Shown here: piece after piece, positions 22,335 to 32,976 of the stretch
Numbering within the stretch: position 1 is the first letter of the stretch
How the letters are laid out: each line of letters starts with the position of its first letter
Assembly: GCF_904849725.1 (NCBI RefSeq)
Contig: NC_058523.1
Location: 343,645,948-343,709,947 of the forward strand
Length of the DNA stretch: 64,000 nt
Reading direction: 5' to 3'
DNA from: Hordeum vulgare subsp. vulgare
Lineage: Eukaryota; Streptophyta; Magnoliopsida; Poales; Poaceae
Translations under genes and position numbers: made by a program
The notes under the pieces: generated by a model
Told to the model about the DNA's origin: nothing
Databases searched by the model: none
Seen by the model: the letters and a program-made list of their open reading frames with translations, nothing else

Positions 22335-22995
22335 CTTGGCAAACAAGCAGAAACTCAACAGCAAACATCAAAACCTATGTAGTAGATATAGGAAAGATAG
22401 AAGGGTTGAGCATCACAAAATTCAGATGTTTTCGAAAATTTGAACAAATAAATCCTTAGTTTTAGCTTTATGCAGATCACATTTCGGTAGCACCGAGTTT
22501 GAATTTTCGGAATCACCGAGACAAATGAACTCCTTAACAGAAACTTGGTCATCACTTTCGGTGGGACCGGAAGTGACAACTCAGTCTCAGTGAGTTCATT
22601 CTCTCTAACCCTAGATTCAAATCGGTGGAACGGAGTTTTGCAACTAGGTGGAAATGATATGGGTTCTGAGGAGGGCCAACCCTAAAAACTTCTCGTTCGC
22701 TAATCTACAAGAGCATCTGATGGATGGAGAGGTTTGCACACTGTGGCTTGTGGACAAAAATTCTAATGCGCATGAGATAGATCAGGGAGGTGCAAAAGAA
22801 AGGCGGATCCGTACCCTAACTCGGCGATGGTCTGGCTACAGCGGAAACAATGGTGAATAATCCATCAATGGCGACGATTCCCAGCGGCAGGGACGCATGG
22901 GGAGTCAAGGGCGACAATCTGGGGTCCAGGGGTCAGCTTAGGGCTTGAGGCGAAACGGTTTTGAAAATCTGAAATCAAAGATCCGGTCTAATGGA

Positions 22996-23003
22996 ATATA
23001 TAC
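22996..23003 (-). promoter_or_regulatory. Internal TATA box upstream of the extra ORF
   Basis: Minus-strand GGGGTATATATTCC at 23007-22994, about 660 bases before the ATG and immediately downstream of palindromes at 23015-23185. There is no LTR here, which makes an internal promoter the simplest reading. Confidence 0.45.
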
Positions 23004-23014
23004 CCCTTCACTAT

Positions 23015-23185
23015 TGGTGTCACTGAGATTACAAAATCGTTGTCACCAAGTTCCTCTACTGTCAGTTGACAAGGAAACTCGGTGTAACAGAGTTTGTGAT
23101 TTCGGTGGTACCGAGATGGAAAAACCAGATCAGCTTTGTAAATTCGATGGTACCGATTTTGTGAAGTTGGTCTCACCGAGATTTT
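23015..23185 (-). repeat. Palindrome cluster CGGTNNNACCG in copia 2 internal promoter region
   Basis: Several variants of an odd palindrome. TCGGTGGTACCGA (23102-23114) is nearly perfect; others are degenerate (for example ttcgatggtaccgatt near 23142, ttggtctcaccgag near 23167, ctcggtgtaacagag near 23079). Spacing is 25-45 bases. Confidence 0.65.
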
Positions 23186-23290
23186 CAAAGACGTTTTGGA
23201 AGGCAGCCTTTGACGATGTAGAACTCCGAGTGGACCTTCACACAGAGGGATCGACAAGTGGTTGTTCAAGTTTTGTGATGAAGCATGAAT

Positions 23291-24057
23291 AGAACTTGAG
23301 ATGAGATATCATAGATAGCTAGAGAAGGGTCCTAGGCATTCTTGTCCATCCAATTGGCAAAATATAAATCAAGAGCCAAATAACAACAATTGGATGTCCT
23401 CGAATGAGCAAACACATGCATACCAACATGCTCACACAATAAGAATGATAGATAAAACATGGTGAACATGCACAAACATCCTAGCAGCTATCAAGCACTT
23501 GGGCGATGACAAATTCATCTATATATTAGTATATTGACTTAGGAGCCAAGTAAGAATACTTGATCATAGGTCATAGTCATTGTTAAGCACAAGTGCAGTT
23601 ACCACTTTTACATAAGCATTAACATGTTCATATCTTTAGGAGATGTATACTCAAGATTTACAGTAAAGCTCCCTCTTGATATGACACCCCCCTCAGAGGG
23701 ATCAACTAACCTTGGGTTTTGTCGTAGAAGACTTCAAGTAGGTGAAGTAGTGGTGGATGCTCAATGTTGATGAAGATCATCTTTAGTTGGGAGAAATCCT
23801 TGTTATTTCTTACTCTTCTCACCTACATGGGTTAGTCCCAAAGCAAAAAGGAACATATGCAAGAATATCTATGGACATGGAGTGAATCACACATGGGATG
23901 ATGTCCAAAGATGCATTAATTACATTGTCCCTTGCTTATCTTTGAGGGACTGCTTGACTCCTTGAGCTAATGCATATGGTTGAGGTTGATTGCATATAGT
24001 TCTTGCCAAAATGAATAAGAGTGAATTTCATTGGCGGAGTCACCCCTCAATAACTTT
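23291..24057 (-). other. Copia 2 post-gag spacer
   Basis: About 770 bases with no supported frame on either strand, at the place where pol would be expected in a complete Copia. Composition is AT-rich. I see no tandem repeat or LTR end in it. Confidence 0.6.
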
Positions 24058-26234
24058 CTAGTTCTTCCTCTTGGGGATCCACATCAAATTTATGGGAATC
24101 CTTGGAGTTGTGGTAGCACTACATGAGGTAGAGCTAGTAGTGTCCTTTGGAACCCACTAGACCTTGGCTTGGGGTTCTTCTTCAAATAGGTCAATGTCAT
24201 ATTGAGGCTTTCCCTTGCCCTTGTGGTCTTGTGGTAGAAGGCCATCTTGTGAGCTTGTTGCTTTGCGAGGAGTAGGATCATACTTCTCCTCTTGGGGAAC
24301 AAACTTAGGAATGGGGTATGGACCTTCTTCCCAATCATCTGCGTTGACGTTGAAGTAGCCAACACCTTGCTTCTTCTGATGTCCTTCTTGCTTGCGAACA
24401 ATTTCCTCAAATTGCTCACTTCTGGCAAGACTCTTGAAGACACCTCTCTCTATAATCCCTTTCAATAAATCGTTTTCTTGCTAAAGTGTAACTTGGCTAA
24501 GAGAATCATTAGTGGAATCAATAGACGTACCAGCAACAACATTATTGGATTTAGCTTTAGCATTGTTGTTACTAGATGAATAAACTTTCTTGCCTTTGTT
24601 ACTAGTGTTCCTAGGTTTAACTTGTGGAACAAAACTAGACAATAGTAACCGTTTGTCTAGATAAGAAGAACCATTCTTGCAAAGATCATCATTGATCGCT
24701 TTTGAGAACTCATGCTCTTGCTCCAAGTTGAGCTTCTTAAAGCGTAGCTTCTCATGGGTTCTTGCAAGATCTCTATGATCTTCTAGAGTAGTCTCACGAG
24801 CTAACTTAAGAGTTTGTAATTCTTGAGTTAGTCATTCAATTTCTTCATTATCATCATCACTCGATTTCTCTTGACTAGCATGATTATTAGCAAGTTCATT
24901 TTCATTGCAATCACTAGTTTTATCAAAGAGCAAGTCATCTTCTCCTAACAAGTCATCCTCATCACTATTAAAATCAAGATACTCGGGGTGTGATACCTTG
25001 GGGCCTTTATCCATGAAGCAATTTCTGAACGCCTCATTTGGTGAATCAAATAGGTCATAGGAGTTGGAGGAAAAAAGTGCAGTGCCGGCAACACCTTCAT
25101 CTTGATTATAGTCGGAGTTGGAGTGATAGCTTCTCTCGGAGTGGTGATCAGACTCGGATCCAGAAACCCATTCACCAACATGAGCTTGATGTTTTCTTCT
25201 TGAGCTGCTCTTGGTGTATTTGTCCTTCTTCTCCGATTCCTTGCCTCTCCATGAGTGGCTTCATTCATAGTGATCTTCTCAACTCGTTCTCTCTCTGCGA
25301 GGTGACTCATCTCTTGAGCTTCATCTTCGAAGTGACTCTTCTCTTCATTTGTAGGGAGACGAGCACTCATTGGAGTACTGTCCGGGCTTCCCACAATTGT
25401 AGCAGTTTCAGTCACGACTGGACGAACGCTTCTCATCATGTCTTGAGCTTGAGCTTCTCTCTTTGCCTCTACTCTTGTAGAACTTGTTGAATTTTCTGAC
25501 CATGAGGCTTATTTCTTCATTAGTGACAATATTATCCTTTTAAGTAGCGGGAGCATCACATGAAGCTTTGTAAGCACCGCTTGACTTGTTGTGCAGATCA
25601 TCTTTGTCCTTGAGTGACATATCATGAGCAACAATCCTACCAACGACTTTAGTTGGCTTGAGATCTTTGTAGTTTGGCATCATTTGGATCAATGTGCACA
25701 CTGTGTCATACTTTCCATCAAGATCTCTAAGTATCTTCTTGACGATGAATTTGTTGGACATCTCTTAGCTTCTAAGCCGGTAGTCTCATTGGTGATGAGA
25801 GCTATCCTAGAGTACATTTCAGCGACACCTTCACCATCCTTCATCTTGAACTTGTCAAGCTGACTTTCAAGCACATCCAACTTAGATTCTCTGACAGAAT
25901 CAATACCTTCGTGCATATCAACCAAAGTACCCCAAATTTCTTTTGCATTCTCAAGATGCCTGATTTTTTTGAATTCTTCGGGGCATAGACAATTAAATAT
26001 GATGTTGCAGGCTTGAGCATTGAGTTGCAACATCTTCAGTTTATCAGTTGTCGCATCACTATCAGGTTCATGCCCTTCTCCGAAGAAGTTACCTTGCACA
26101 CCAACATGAATAACAGCCCAAACATGAGGATTAAAGCCAAGAATATGCATTTTCATCTTATGCTTCCAAGTAGCAAAATTAGTGCCATCGAAATATGGAC
26201 CTCTACTGTGATAATTTCCCTCACTAGATGTCAT
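24058..26234 (-). pseudogene. Copia 2 gag (UBN2-type) with zinc knuckle
   Basis: Start Met at 26234, about 50 bases after the primer-binding site. The UBN2-type gag core covers 26234-25540: FDGTNFATWKHKMKMHIL at the start, LQLNAQACNIIFNCL near 26020, and LESQLDKFKMKDGEGVAEMY near 25850, with a frame change near 25760. A CCHC knuckle (CYNCGKPGQYSNEC) lies at about 25405-25360 in an Arg/Ser/Glu-rich stretch. An acidic Asp/Glu/Ser segment (about 24995-24840) and a coiled-coil-like region follow, then a C-terminal part (QFEEIVRKQEGHQKKQGVG near 24410) ending MWIPKRKN at 24058. Several stops (about 25540, 25355, 24830, 24480) show it is dead. Pol does not follow. Confidence 0.8.
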
Positions 26235-26273
26235 ACTCTCCTAGGTTGTGAAACCAATGCAATGGAGACCAAA

Positions 26274-26285
26274 GCTCTGATACCA
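26274..26285 (-). other. Primer-binding site of copia 2
   Basis: TGGTATCAGAGC on the minus strand, two bases from the LTR end; complementary to initiator methionine tRNA. Confirms element orientation and the LTR boundary. Confidence 0.88.
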
Positions 26286-27030
26286 CTTGTAGGATCGAAA
26301 GTATGTCTAGAGGGGGTGATTAGACTACTTGACAAGATAAAAAAATTGCCTTTTCCCAATTTTATTTGAGAGGCAGCTTTGGCAGTTATAGCAAGTCAAG
26401 TAAACCCTACACATGGAGTTCTAAGAGTATAGCAACGGAAATTAAAACATGCAAGTGTAAAGTAAAGGAGTAAGGTAGGGAGATCAAGCGCATGAGGTTG
26501 ACATGGTGATTTTTGGCATGGTTATGATAGGTGGTGCTATTGTACATCCATGTTAGTGGAGACTTCAATCCACGGAGGGTGACGAGTGCGAGAGTCCACA
26601 GAGGGATCCACCCACAAGGGGTCCACCAAGAAGCGGCCTTGTCTATTCCATCCCGGCTTCCGCCCACGAAGGACTAGCCTTACTCATGGTAGATCTTCAT
26701 GAAGTAGGCGATCTCCTTGCCCTTACAAACAGTTCCACTACAGAACTCGAAGTAGGAGGCTTCCAAGCGACACCTAACCAATCTAGGAGGCACAACCCTC
26801 CAAAAGGTAATTGATATGGTAGGTCAATGAACTCCTTGCTCTTATGCTTCTAAAGATAGTCTCCTCAATACAAAATCACTCTCTCATAGAATATGCATGG
26901 GTAGGAGAGATTGATTTTGTGGAAAGCTATTTGGGGAGGCTAGAGATCAAGTTCTCTCTCAGAAAATGGATCTGGCAATGAAGTGTGTGTTCTGAGTGCT
27001 TCTCCCATGAGTGGGAGGTGGGTGAATGGG

Positions 27031-27038
27031 TATATATA
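27031..27038 (-). promoter_or_regulatory. TATA box in copia 2 LTR
   Basis: TATATATA in the minus-strand context GCCTATATATACCC, about 710 bases into the LTR, preceded by GTAACGGTTGGATT (27064-27051) and by the palindrome cluster further upstream. Confidence 0.65.
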
Positions 27039-27084
27039 GGCAGCACACAAAATCCAACCGTTACACCTAAAGTGGAGAACTCGA

Positions 27085-27365
27085 TGACACCAAACTTACA
27101 AACTCGGTGGTACCGATTAGCACAAAAGGAAGAACTTTTGAATCTCGGTGAGACCGAATACACAACTCGGTGGCACCAAAACGGTGGCTAACGGTCAGAT
27201 GCCCAAACTCGGTGGCGCCGATACTCAAACTCGGAAATTCCGATTTTGTGTACCGAGGCAACAAAATGTTAGTGACACTAAATTCGGTAGCACTGATATG
27301 GATTCGGTTGTACCGATTTGGTAGGAATGGCTAGGGTTTCTGTGTGAGGTCAAACTCGGTGGGTC
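27085..27365 (-). repeat. Palindrome cluster CGGTNNNACCG in copia 2 LTR
   Basis: At least eight variants, including CTCGGTGGTACCGA (27103-27116), CTCGGTGAGACCGA (27144-27157), CTCGGTGGCACC (27166-27177) and CTCGGTGGCGCCGAT (27208-27222), with weaker ones to 27365. CTCGGTGGCACCGAG would be a perfect 15-base odd palindrome. They lie 50-330 bases upstream of the TATA box. Confidence 0.75.
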
Positions 27366-27747
27366 AAAAACGTGAAAGTTGGTGACACCAAATTTGAGTA
27401 TGCGGAATTTGACATAATAGATATGTGGGAAAATGAGTGAGTATTTTGGTGGCTAACTTTGAATACTTTGAGCAATCAGTTCATTTTACTACCTTGCCCC
27501 CTTTTAATAGTATTGGCTTTCCTATGGACTCAATAGTGATTTATCACAAATATAAAATGAAGAGTCTTCTAGCTTGAAGCTTGAGCCAATATTGTTCCTT
27601 TCTTGCATCAAGGGGCATCTCCACATAAGCCTTTAGCCATAGCATCTTTTGAACTTTTCTGAAATATACTTGGAAAACTTATTAGTCCAATGATACATAT
27701 GTTGTGATCTATTATCAAAACCACCCTAGGGAGAAATTTTTCTTTCA

Positions 27748-28532
27748 GCGATGGCGCTTGGATTTGGAGCTAGGAGGCAGAGATAGAGAGGTAAGAGTAA
27801 TAATGGATCTGGGGGCTTTGTATTTATAAGGTTGGGGTGAATTAGGAACATCCGGTATTTTTGGATGGTTTTACCCCGGAATTTTTGGCTTAGTGGGGCA
27901 CGTGGCAAGCATGCAACACGTCTGACAACCCACTATCTCCGATCTGTTGCTCCAGGCGTGGGAATTTTGGCGTTTTGGGTGGTAGAAAGATAAGTGTGAA
28001 AACGTTTTAACCTCTTGGTTGGATTTGTCTTCAGCAAACAAGGATGTTCCAAAGACAATCGGCACGTGTGAATTTGAATGCGTATGACTATAATTGAATA
28101 GTGTGAGGAGAGATAAGCATAGATGAGGTGTATGGGTCCAATCACATTTGCCTAGATAAAAGTCAAAGATTTAACTATAGGCAAGATGTTGTAGAGGACA
28201 AAACTCCATAGTGTCTCATATGACATATTCAAATGAAAAATTATTCAAGTTCGAAGCCAAACACCAGATTCAAGATAAACTCAAATCTCTGAAGAGAAAG
28301 ATGAAAATACGAAGATAAAAGCAATGTCTTCATGAGGGGTGGTGGCGATGCCCATCGTATAAGAATGTTTGACCCAGACACGACACATAATTATCGTAGC
28401 GCTCTGAACTCATATTCTTCATTAATGTATTCACACTTGGAGCGTATGTATTCATGAATTGAAGACAAACATTACTTCGTGTGTTGTGCATCAAAGCCAT
28501 CTATATGCATAAGTTTTAGGATGTCTGTCCAT
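27748..28532 (-). repeat. Copia 3 3' region, probably part of its 3' LTR
   Basis: 785 bases between the pol stop and the copia 2 LTR. No frame is supported. A minus-strand TATAAATA (27829-27822) follows a long AT-rich stretch, as in a U3 promoter, suggesting the right part is 3' untranslated sequence and the left part LTR cut by copia 2. The exact LTR start cannot be placed because no partner LTR is present. Confidence 0.45.
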
Positions 28533-30380
28533 TCACTCAACATTTGAGGATTCTAAGATATTTAGCTCACACCGCAGCTTGAAGAACCTCTTCTCATCCA
28601 AAGGCTTCGTGAAGATATCAGCCAATTGCTCTTCTGACTTCACAGATTCGATGACAATGTCTCCCTTGAACATATGATCACAAAGAAAATGATCTCGTAT
28701 CTGAATGTGCATTGTCTTCGAGTGTTATACTAGGTTGTAGGCGATATGGATAGCACTCTCATTGTCGCGGTAGAGAGGTACTTTCTTTTCGTTGATGTTG
28801 TAGTCCTTAAGCTTCATCGAGAGAAGCTGTGTACAATACAAGCGAGCAGCAATGTATTCAACTTCAGGAGTGGAGAGACAGAGACGCAATTTTGCTTCTT
28901 CGAAGACCAACAGACTAGTGTCCGTCCAAGAAAGTGACAAGTGCCTAAGGTAGACTTGCAATCAACTCTGTCACCAGCAAAATCCGAGTGTGAATAGCCA
29001 ATGAGATCAAACTTGGAGCCCTTTGGATACTATAGTTCTAGCATTGGGGTGTGAGCCAAATATCAAAGTATTCGCTTCACCGCATGGTGATGCGACTCCT
29101 TTGGTGTCGCTTGGAATCGAGAACATATGCAAACACCAAGGACTATATCTGGCCTAGATGCACATAGGTACAATAAAGAGCCAATCATGGAGCAATATAC
29201 CTTCTCATCAAATTATTTACCATTTTCGGCGATGTAGAGGTGGTCCTTTGTTGGCATTAACGTCTTGTAGACTTTATAATCTTGCATGCCAAACTTCTTG
29301 AGGCAGTCCTTAAGGTACTTCTCCTATGATATGACTATCCCATTTGGTTGATGTTGAATATGAAGCCCTAGGAAGAACTTCAGCTCTCCCATCATAGACA
29401 TGTGATATTACTCTTGCATCATGAAGCTAAACTTATCATTGTATCGATTGTTAGTACAACCGACGATAATGCCATCAACATAGATTTGACATACAAACAG
29501 TTCACCATCATATGATTTAGTGAAGTGAGTAGGATCGGGTGAACCAGGTTTGAAGCCTTTCTCCTTGACAAATTCCGTGAGTGTTTCATACCAGGCCCTT
29601 GGTGCTTGTTTGAGGCCATACAATGCCTTGTTGAGCATGTAGACACTGTCAGGGTCTTTTGGATCTTCAAACCCTCGTGGTTGAGCAACATATACTTCTT
29701 CCTCAATTTTACCACTGAGGAATGCACTTTTGACATCCATTTCGTATAAGCATATATCATGATGGTTAGCATAAGCAAGCAGTATGTGTATGGCTTCAAG
29801 TCTAGCCACGGGTGCAAAAGATTCATCAAAATCAATACCCTCAATGTGTGTGTAGCCTTGATCGACAAGCCGAGCCTTGTTTCTAACAACTTGGCCGGAT
29901 TCACCTTTCTTGTTGCGATAGATCCACTTTGTTCTAATGACATTGTGCTTGCATGGGCCGGGACGCTTGACTATCTCACATACATTGTTGAGCTTCAATT
30001 GATGAAGCTCTTATTGCATGGCTTGAATCCATTTTGTTTCCATGAAGGCTTCATCTACTTTGGTGGGCTGTGAGATAGACACAAAATCAAAGTTCCCACA
30101 AAATTTAGCCAATTAATTAGCTCTTGAGTGAGTGAGAGGACCTGGTACACTAATGTTGCTGAGCATCTTCTCAATTTGAACTTCATTTGCCACACGAGGA
30201 TGAGCATGTCGAAGACTTTAGTTCTGATGCACAACATTGTCTTCGTCACCGGCATTAACTTCAGGAGCATCATTGTCTTCATGATGGGTTGGTGGAGGAA
30301 TGATGACTTACTCGACAACCGGTTCCTTAGGTATGAATTCACCAGTACCCATCAACCTAATAGCTTCATTACACGGAAGG
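28533..30380 (-). pseudogene. Copia 3 reverse transcriptase and RNase H
   Basis: Copies element RNA to DNA and removes the RNA strand. From 30380 a linker with several stops leads to the reverse transcriptase at about 29998-28980: NKARLVDQGYTH, ESFAPVARLEAI and YEMDVKSAFLSG are standard Copia motifs. The catalytic box reads YVDG (about 29482-29471) instead of YVDD, so the second catalytic Asp is lost. RNase H follows, with STPEVEYIAA near 28855 and DNESAIHIA near 28755. The conserved Copia ending ADIFTKPLDEKRFFKLRCEL precedes the stop at 28533-28535. Stops (near 29405, 29340, 29215, 29070, 28730) confirm decay. Confidence 0.85.
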
Positions 30381-31409
30381 TCATCTAGCACGGGAGGGAG
30401 GTGCTCTCTTTGCAAAGCCATTAGTTTCATCAAACCACACATCTACAGTTTCAACAATTTTATTGTGGAAAATGTTGAAGATTATGTAGGTGTGCGAATT
30501 CGTTCCATAACCAAGCATGAAACCCTCATGTGCTTTCGGTCCAAATTTTGTCGTGTGGTGTGGATCTCTAAACCAACATCTTGCACTCAAGACTTTGAAA
30601 TAACTTACATTAGGTTTCTTACCAACCAATAGCTCGTATGAGGTTTTCTTGAGAAATTTATGAATATATACTTTGTTGATGATGTGGCATGCAGTGTCAA
30701 TGGCTTCAGGCCAGAATTTTCTTGGCATCTTGTATTCATAAAGCATAGTGCGAGCCATTTCAATAAGTATCCTGTTCTTGCGCTCCACAACACCATTTTG
30801 TTGTGGTGTGTATGGAGCAGAGAACTCGTTAGTGATACCAAGTGAGTCAAGAAAGGTATCCAGACCCGTGTTCTTGAACATAGTTCCATTGTCACTCCTC
30901 ACATACCTGATCTTGACATTGTAGTTGGTCATGCACCTGTTTGCAAATCGCCTGAAGAGATCCTGCACTTCACTCTTATAAAGTAAGATGTGCACCCAGG
31001 TATATCTAGAGAAATCATCAACAATTACGAAGCCATAAAGATTTGCGTTGTTAGAGAAAGTGGAATAGTTAGTAGGGTCAAATAAGTCCATGTGGAGCAT
31101 CTCAAAGGGACTGGAAGTCATCATGACAGTCTTCGAGGGATGTTTGGCCCTAGTCATCTTCCCGGCTTCGCACACACCGCACAGATGGTCCTTCTTGAAC
31201 TTGACACCCTCGGCGCCAATGATGTGATTCTTCTTGGGGAGTGTATGCAAGTTCCTCATACGAACATGTCCTACTCGTCGATGCCATAACCAACATTCTG
31301 AAGTCTTTCCTAGAAGACATGTGGCGACATGTGGTCCTGCAGAGAAGTCTACCATGTATAGATCTCCTCTTTGAAAACCTTCAAATACCTCCATTTTGTT
31401 ACACGCCAT
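30381..31409 (-). pseudogene. Copia 3 GAG-pre-integrase end and integrase
   Basis: A 342-codon open stretch. The zinc-binding region has LWHRRVGHVRMRNLH (about 31285) and CGVCEAGK (about 31175). The integrase core shows its three acidic residues in context: MDLFDP (about 31095), RSDNGTMF (about 30890) and NGVVERKN (about 30790). It ends in the conserved Copia stretch around FKVLSARCWFRD. The catalytic triad is kept, but upstream the frame is separated from the protease by a single TGA (an Arg codon in relatives) at about 31416. It would join element DNA to the chromosome if expressed. Confidence 0.85.
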
Positions 31410-31820
31410 TAGTACAATGCATCAAAATTTGCCAAATATGACAAGCATGTCAAGATCACAGATCATTGGGACACACATTAAGTTGTATCCAAGGGTTTTG
31501 ACAAGCATCACATTTTCCATGTGCCTATACCTTGATATAGCAACTCTACCTAGTCCCAGCACCTTGTCGCTTCTTTTGTCGGCAAAAACGATGTGATCTT
31601 TGGTTGGAGGTCGAAGAGTTGACTCCAACAATAGGCTTCGATCACACATGTGACTAGTGCATCCACAATTCATGATCCATTCGGTTGGACTCGATTTGTC
31701 TTTCCTGCATTGAAAATAGTCTTGTTCACCAAGGCATGCACCAACATCATGCATTGATGAAGATATTGTAGTAATAGAAATAGTAACAATGGATGAGAAA
31801 AATGGTAACACCATTTTCAT
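31410..31820 (-). pseudogene. Copia 3 protease region, catalytic Asp lost
   Basis: Minus-strand open stretch containing the Copia protease region. The expected D-S-G-C active site reads WIMNCGCTSHM (about 31680-31648): Asp has become Asn and Ser has become Cys, so the protease should be inactive. Downstream DKVLGLGRVAIS (about 31565) and LGYNLMCVPMICDLDMLVIF follow the usual order towards GAG-pre-integrase. The upstream join to gag (31877) contains stops. Confidence 0.75.
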
Positions 31821-31876
31821 TGGTTTTCCTGCATCCAGACAAGAATGTTTTTGGGTCTCTAGAGATAGTTTTTGAG

Positions 31877-32200
31877 TTAGGCTTCATTCTCTGTAGTGAC
31901 CCGATGCTGCATGAAGATATTAGTTCTTCTTAACCACCACATCCCGAGGGGTGGCTTAGAAGCAATGAGGCGTAAAGGAGCATCAGACAATTTAGGCAAC
32001 GTAGCCCTAATAGCACTGTTCACAAGAGGGTTAGAATACTCAATTGAATAAGTAGAATTTTTCTCTGATGGGTGAACATAATGGTTCATGACATAGTGCT
32101 GATAATCACGAGTCTTTTCAGTCCTTCCCTGCGAAACATAGTTGTTAGTGCGATCATATGAAGACCTCTGTCTTGTCAAAGACATTGATATCGACACTGT
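31877..32200 (-). pseudogene. Copia 3 gag, C-terminal fragment
   Basis: About 105 codons on the minus strand with SNPLVNSAIRATLPKLSDAPLRLIASKPPLGMWWLRR, which corresponds to the C-terminal end of copia 1 gag (980-1100). The upstream part is removed by the copia 4 insertion at 32200/32201. The pentamer before copia 4 (ACTGT, 32196-32200) is expected again beyond the right window edge. Confidence 0.7.
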
Positions 32201-32546
32201 TGTTAGGGCATTTTTTCCCTAAGTGGTTTTGATAATTGATGACAATGCATGTATGGACTAATCGTGTGCATTGAGCATTTCAGATAATTCATGTCTAGGC
32301 ACAAGACGATTCGATGCCCCTCAGAGTCTTTCGAAGGCAGTTGCCTTCTACGTTTCTTTTTGGTGGATGATAGTCGTAGGAAAACTGTACTATTAAGAGG
32401 GGGTCCGCTTCGGAAAGGTTTTGGTGGAATCAGCATGTACACATCTGTTCTTTTGCGCCACCTTTCATTCACTTCAATGGAGCTCCAGTCCGTTTCCCCT
32501 TGTCTGTGCAAAGTGAAAGCACCAAGGTGCTGGTTTTTAGTGGCCA

Positions 32547-32921
32547 GCGGTAGTACCGCTCCTAGCAACGGTAGTACGTTATCACCAGCCTCTATTATGA
32601 GCATCTATGGTAGTATGTGCGGACATAGTTTTTTACTAGCACCCACAGGTGGTAGTACCGCAACTATGTCCGGTACTACCATGCCGCCGGACTTTTGCAC
32701 AACCGTAGCCTTAGCGGAGGTAGACACGGAAGTAATTTTTTACTTCTGTGGCAGTTCGACACTACCCTGCGGTAGTACGTAAGGGTGCACGGTAGTACCG
32801 CTTGTTGCCCCATGAAGTAGTTCTCCCTCTGCCACCACCATGCGTGCGGTAGTACCGCACCTAACAGCAGTAATAACGCACCACGCAGCGGTAGTACCGC
32901 TCCAGGCAGCGGTAGTACCGC
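32547..32921 (+). repeat. Palindrome cluster GCGGTAGTACCGC in copia 4 LTR
   Basis: Perfect 13-base odd palindromes GCGGTA-G-TACCGC at 32547-32559, 32846-32858, 32888-32900 and 32909-32921, a CGGTAGTACCG core at 32790-32800, and several decayed copies between (about 32568, 32649, 32672, 32770). The last copy ends 48 bases before the TATA box. Confidence 0.85.
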
Positions 32922-32968
32922 TGTGCTCGGGCTGACAGTGGGGGTAACAGTTGGATTCTTTCCCCCAC

Positions 32969-32976
32969 TATATAAA
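32969..32976 (+). promoter_or_regulatory. TATA box in copia 4 5' LTR
   Basis: TATATAAA in the context CCCCCACTATATAAAGGGGG, preceded by GTAACAGTTGGATTCT (32944-32959). The same arrangement is at 62195-62227 in the solo LTR and, with changes, in copia 2. Confidence 0.7.

Larger units (their letters stand above)
22335..23290 (-). promoter_or_regulatory. Upstream region of the copia 2 extra ORF
   Basis: About 950 bases directly upstream of the ORF on the minus strand. From the far end inward: a cluster of CGGTNNNACCG-like palindromes (23185-23015), a TATATATT TATA box (23003-22996), then a G/C-richer stretch resembling a leader, another set of such palindromes (22580-22480) and a T-rich tract ending TTTGCCAAG just before the ATG, which could be a splice acceptor. 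The palindrome cluster followed by a TATA box is the same order as in the LTRs of copia 2 and copia 4, so this may be a captured or duplicated U3 promoter. Confidence 0.5.
20631..27747 (-). mobile_element. Copia 2: Copia-derived element with gag, no pol, and an extra ORF
   Basis: On the minus strand: LTR (26288-27747), Met-tRNA primer-binding site, gag pseudogene (26234-24058), a non-coding spacer (24057-23291), a region with a TATA box and palindrome cluster (23290-22335) and a second ORF (22334-20634) cut off at the junction with gypsy 2. No protease, reverse transcriptase or integrase is recognisable, so it looks non-autonomous. The five bases beyond the LTR (gcgat, 27748-27752) would be a target duplication; the other end is lost. 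It is possible that the extra-ORF part is a separate insertion, but I see no LTR boundary between 22.3 and 24 kb. Confidence 0.7.
26288..27747 (-). repeat. 5' LTR of copia 2 (about 1460 bp)
   Basis: In element orientation it starts TGAAAGAAAAATTTCTCCCT and ends CGATCCTACA. The start GGTGGTTTTGATAAT resembles the start of the copia 4 LTR (AGTGGTTTTGATAAT, 32220), and both share GTAACNGTTGGATT just upstream of the TATA box. The two families are therefore related even though they lie in opposite orientations. No second copy of this LTR is in the window. Confidence 0.8.
27748..32200 (-). mobile_element. Copia 3: degenerate SIRE/Maximus-like Copia
   Basis: Minus-strand Copia read right to left: gag C-terminus (32200-31877), protease and GAG-pre-integrase (31820-31280), integrase (31280-30381), reverse transcriptase and RNase H (30380-28533), then a 3' region cut by the copia 2 LTR. 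Its gag C-terminus and integrase resemble copia 1. The gag continues beyond 32200, but copia 4 is inserted there, so its 5' end is right of the window. Confidence 0.85.
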
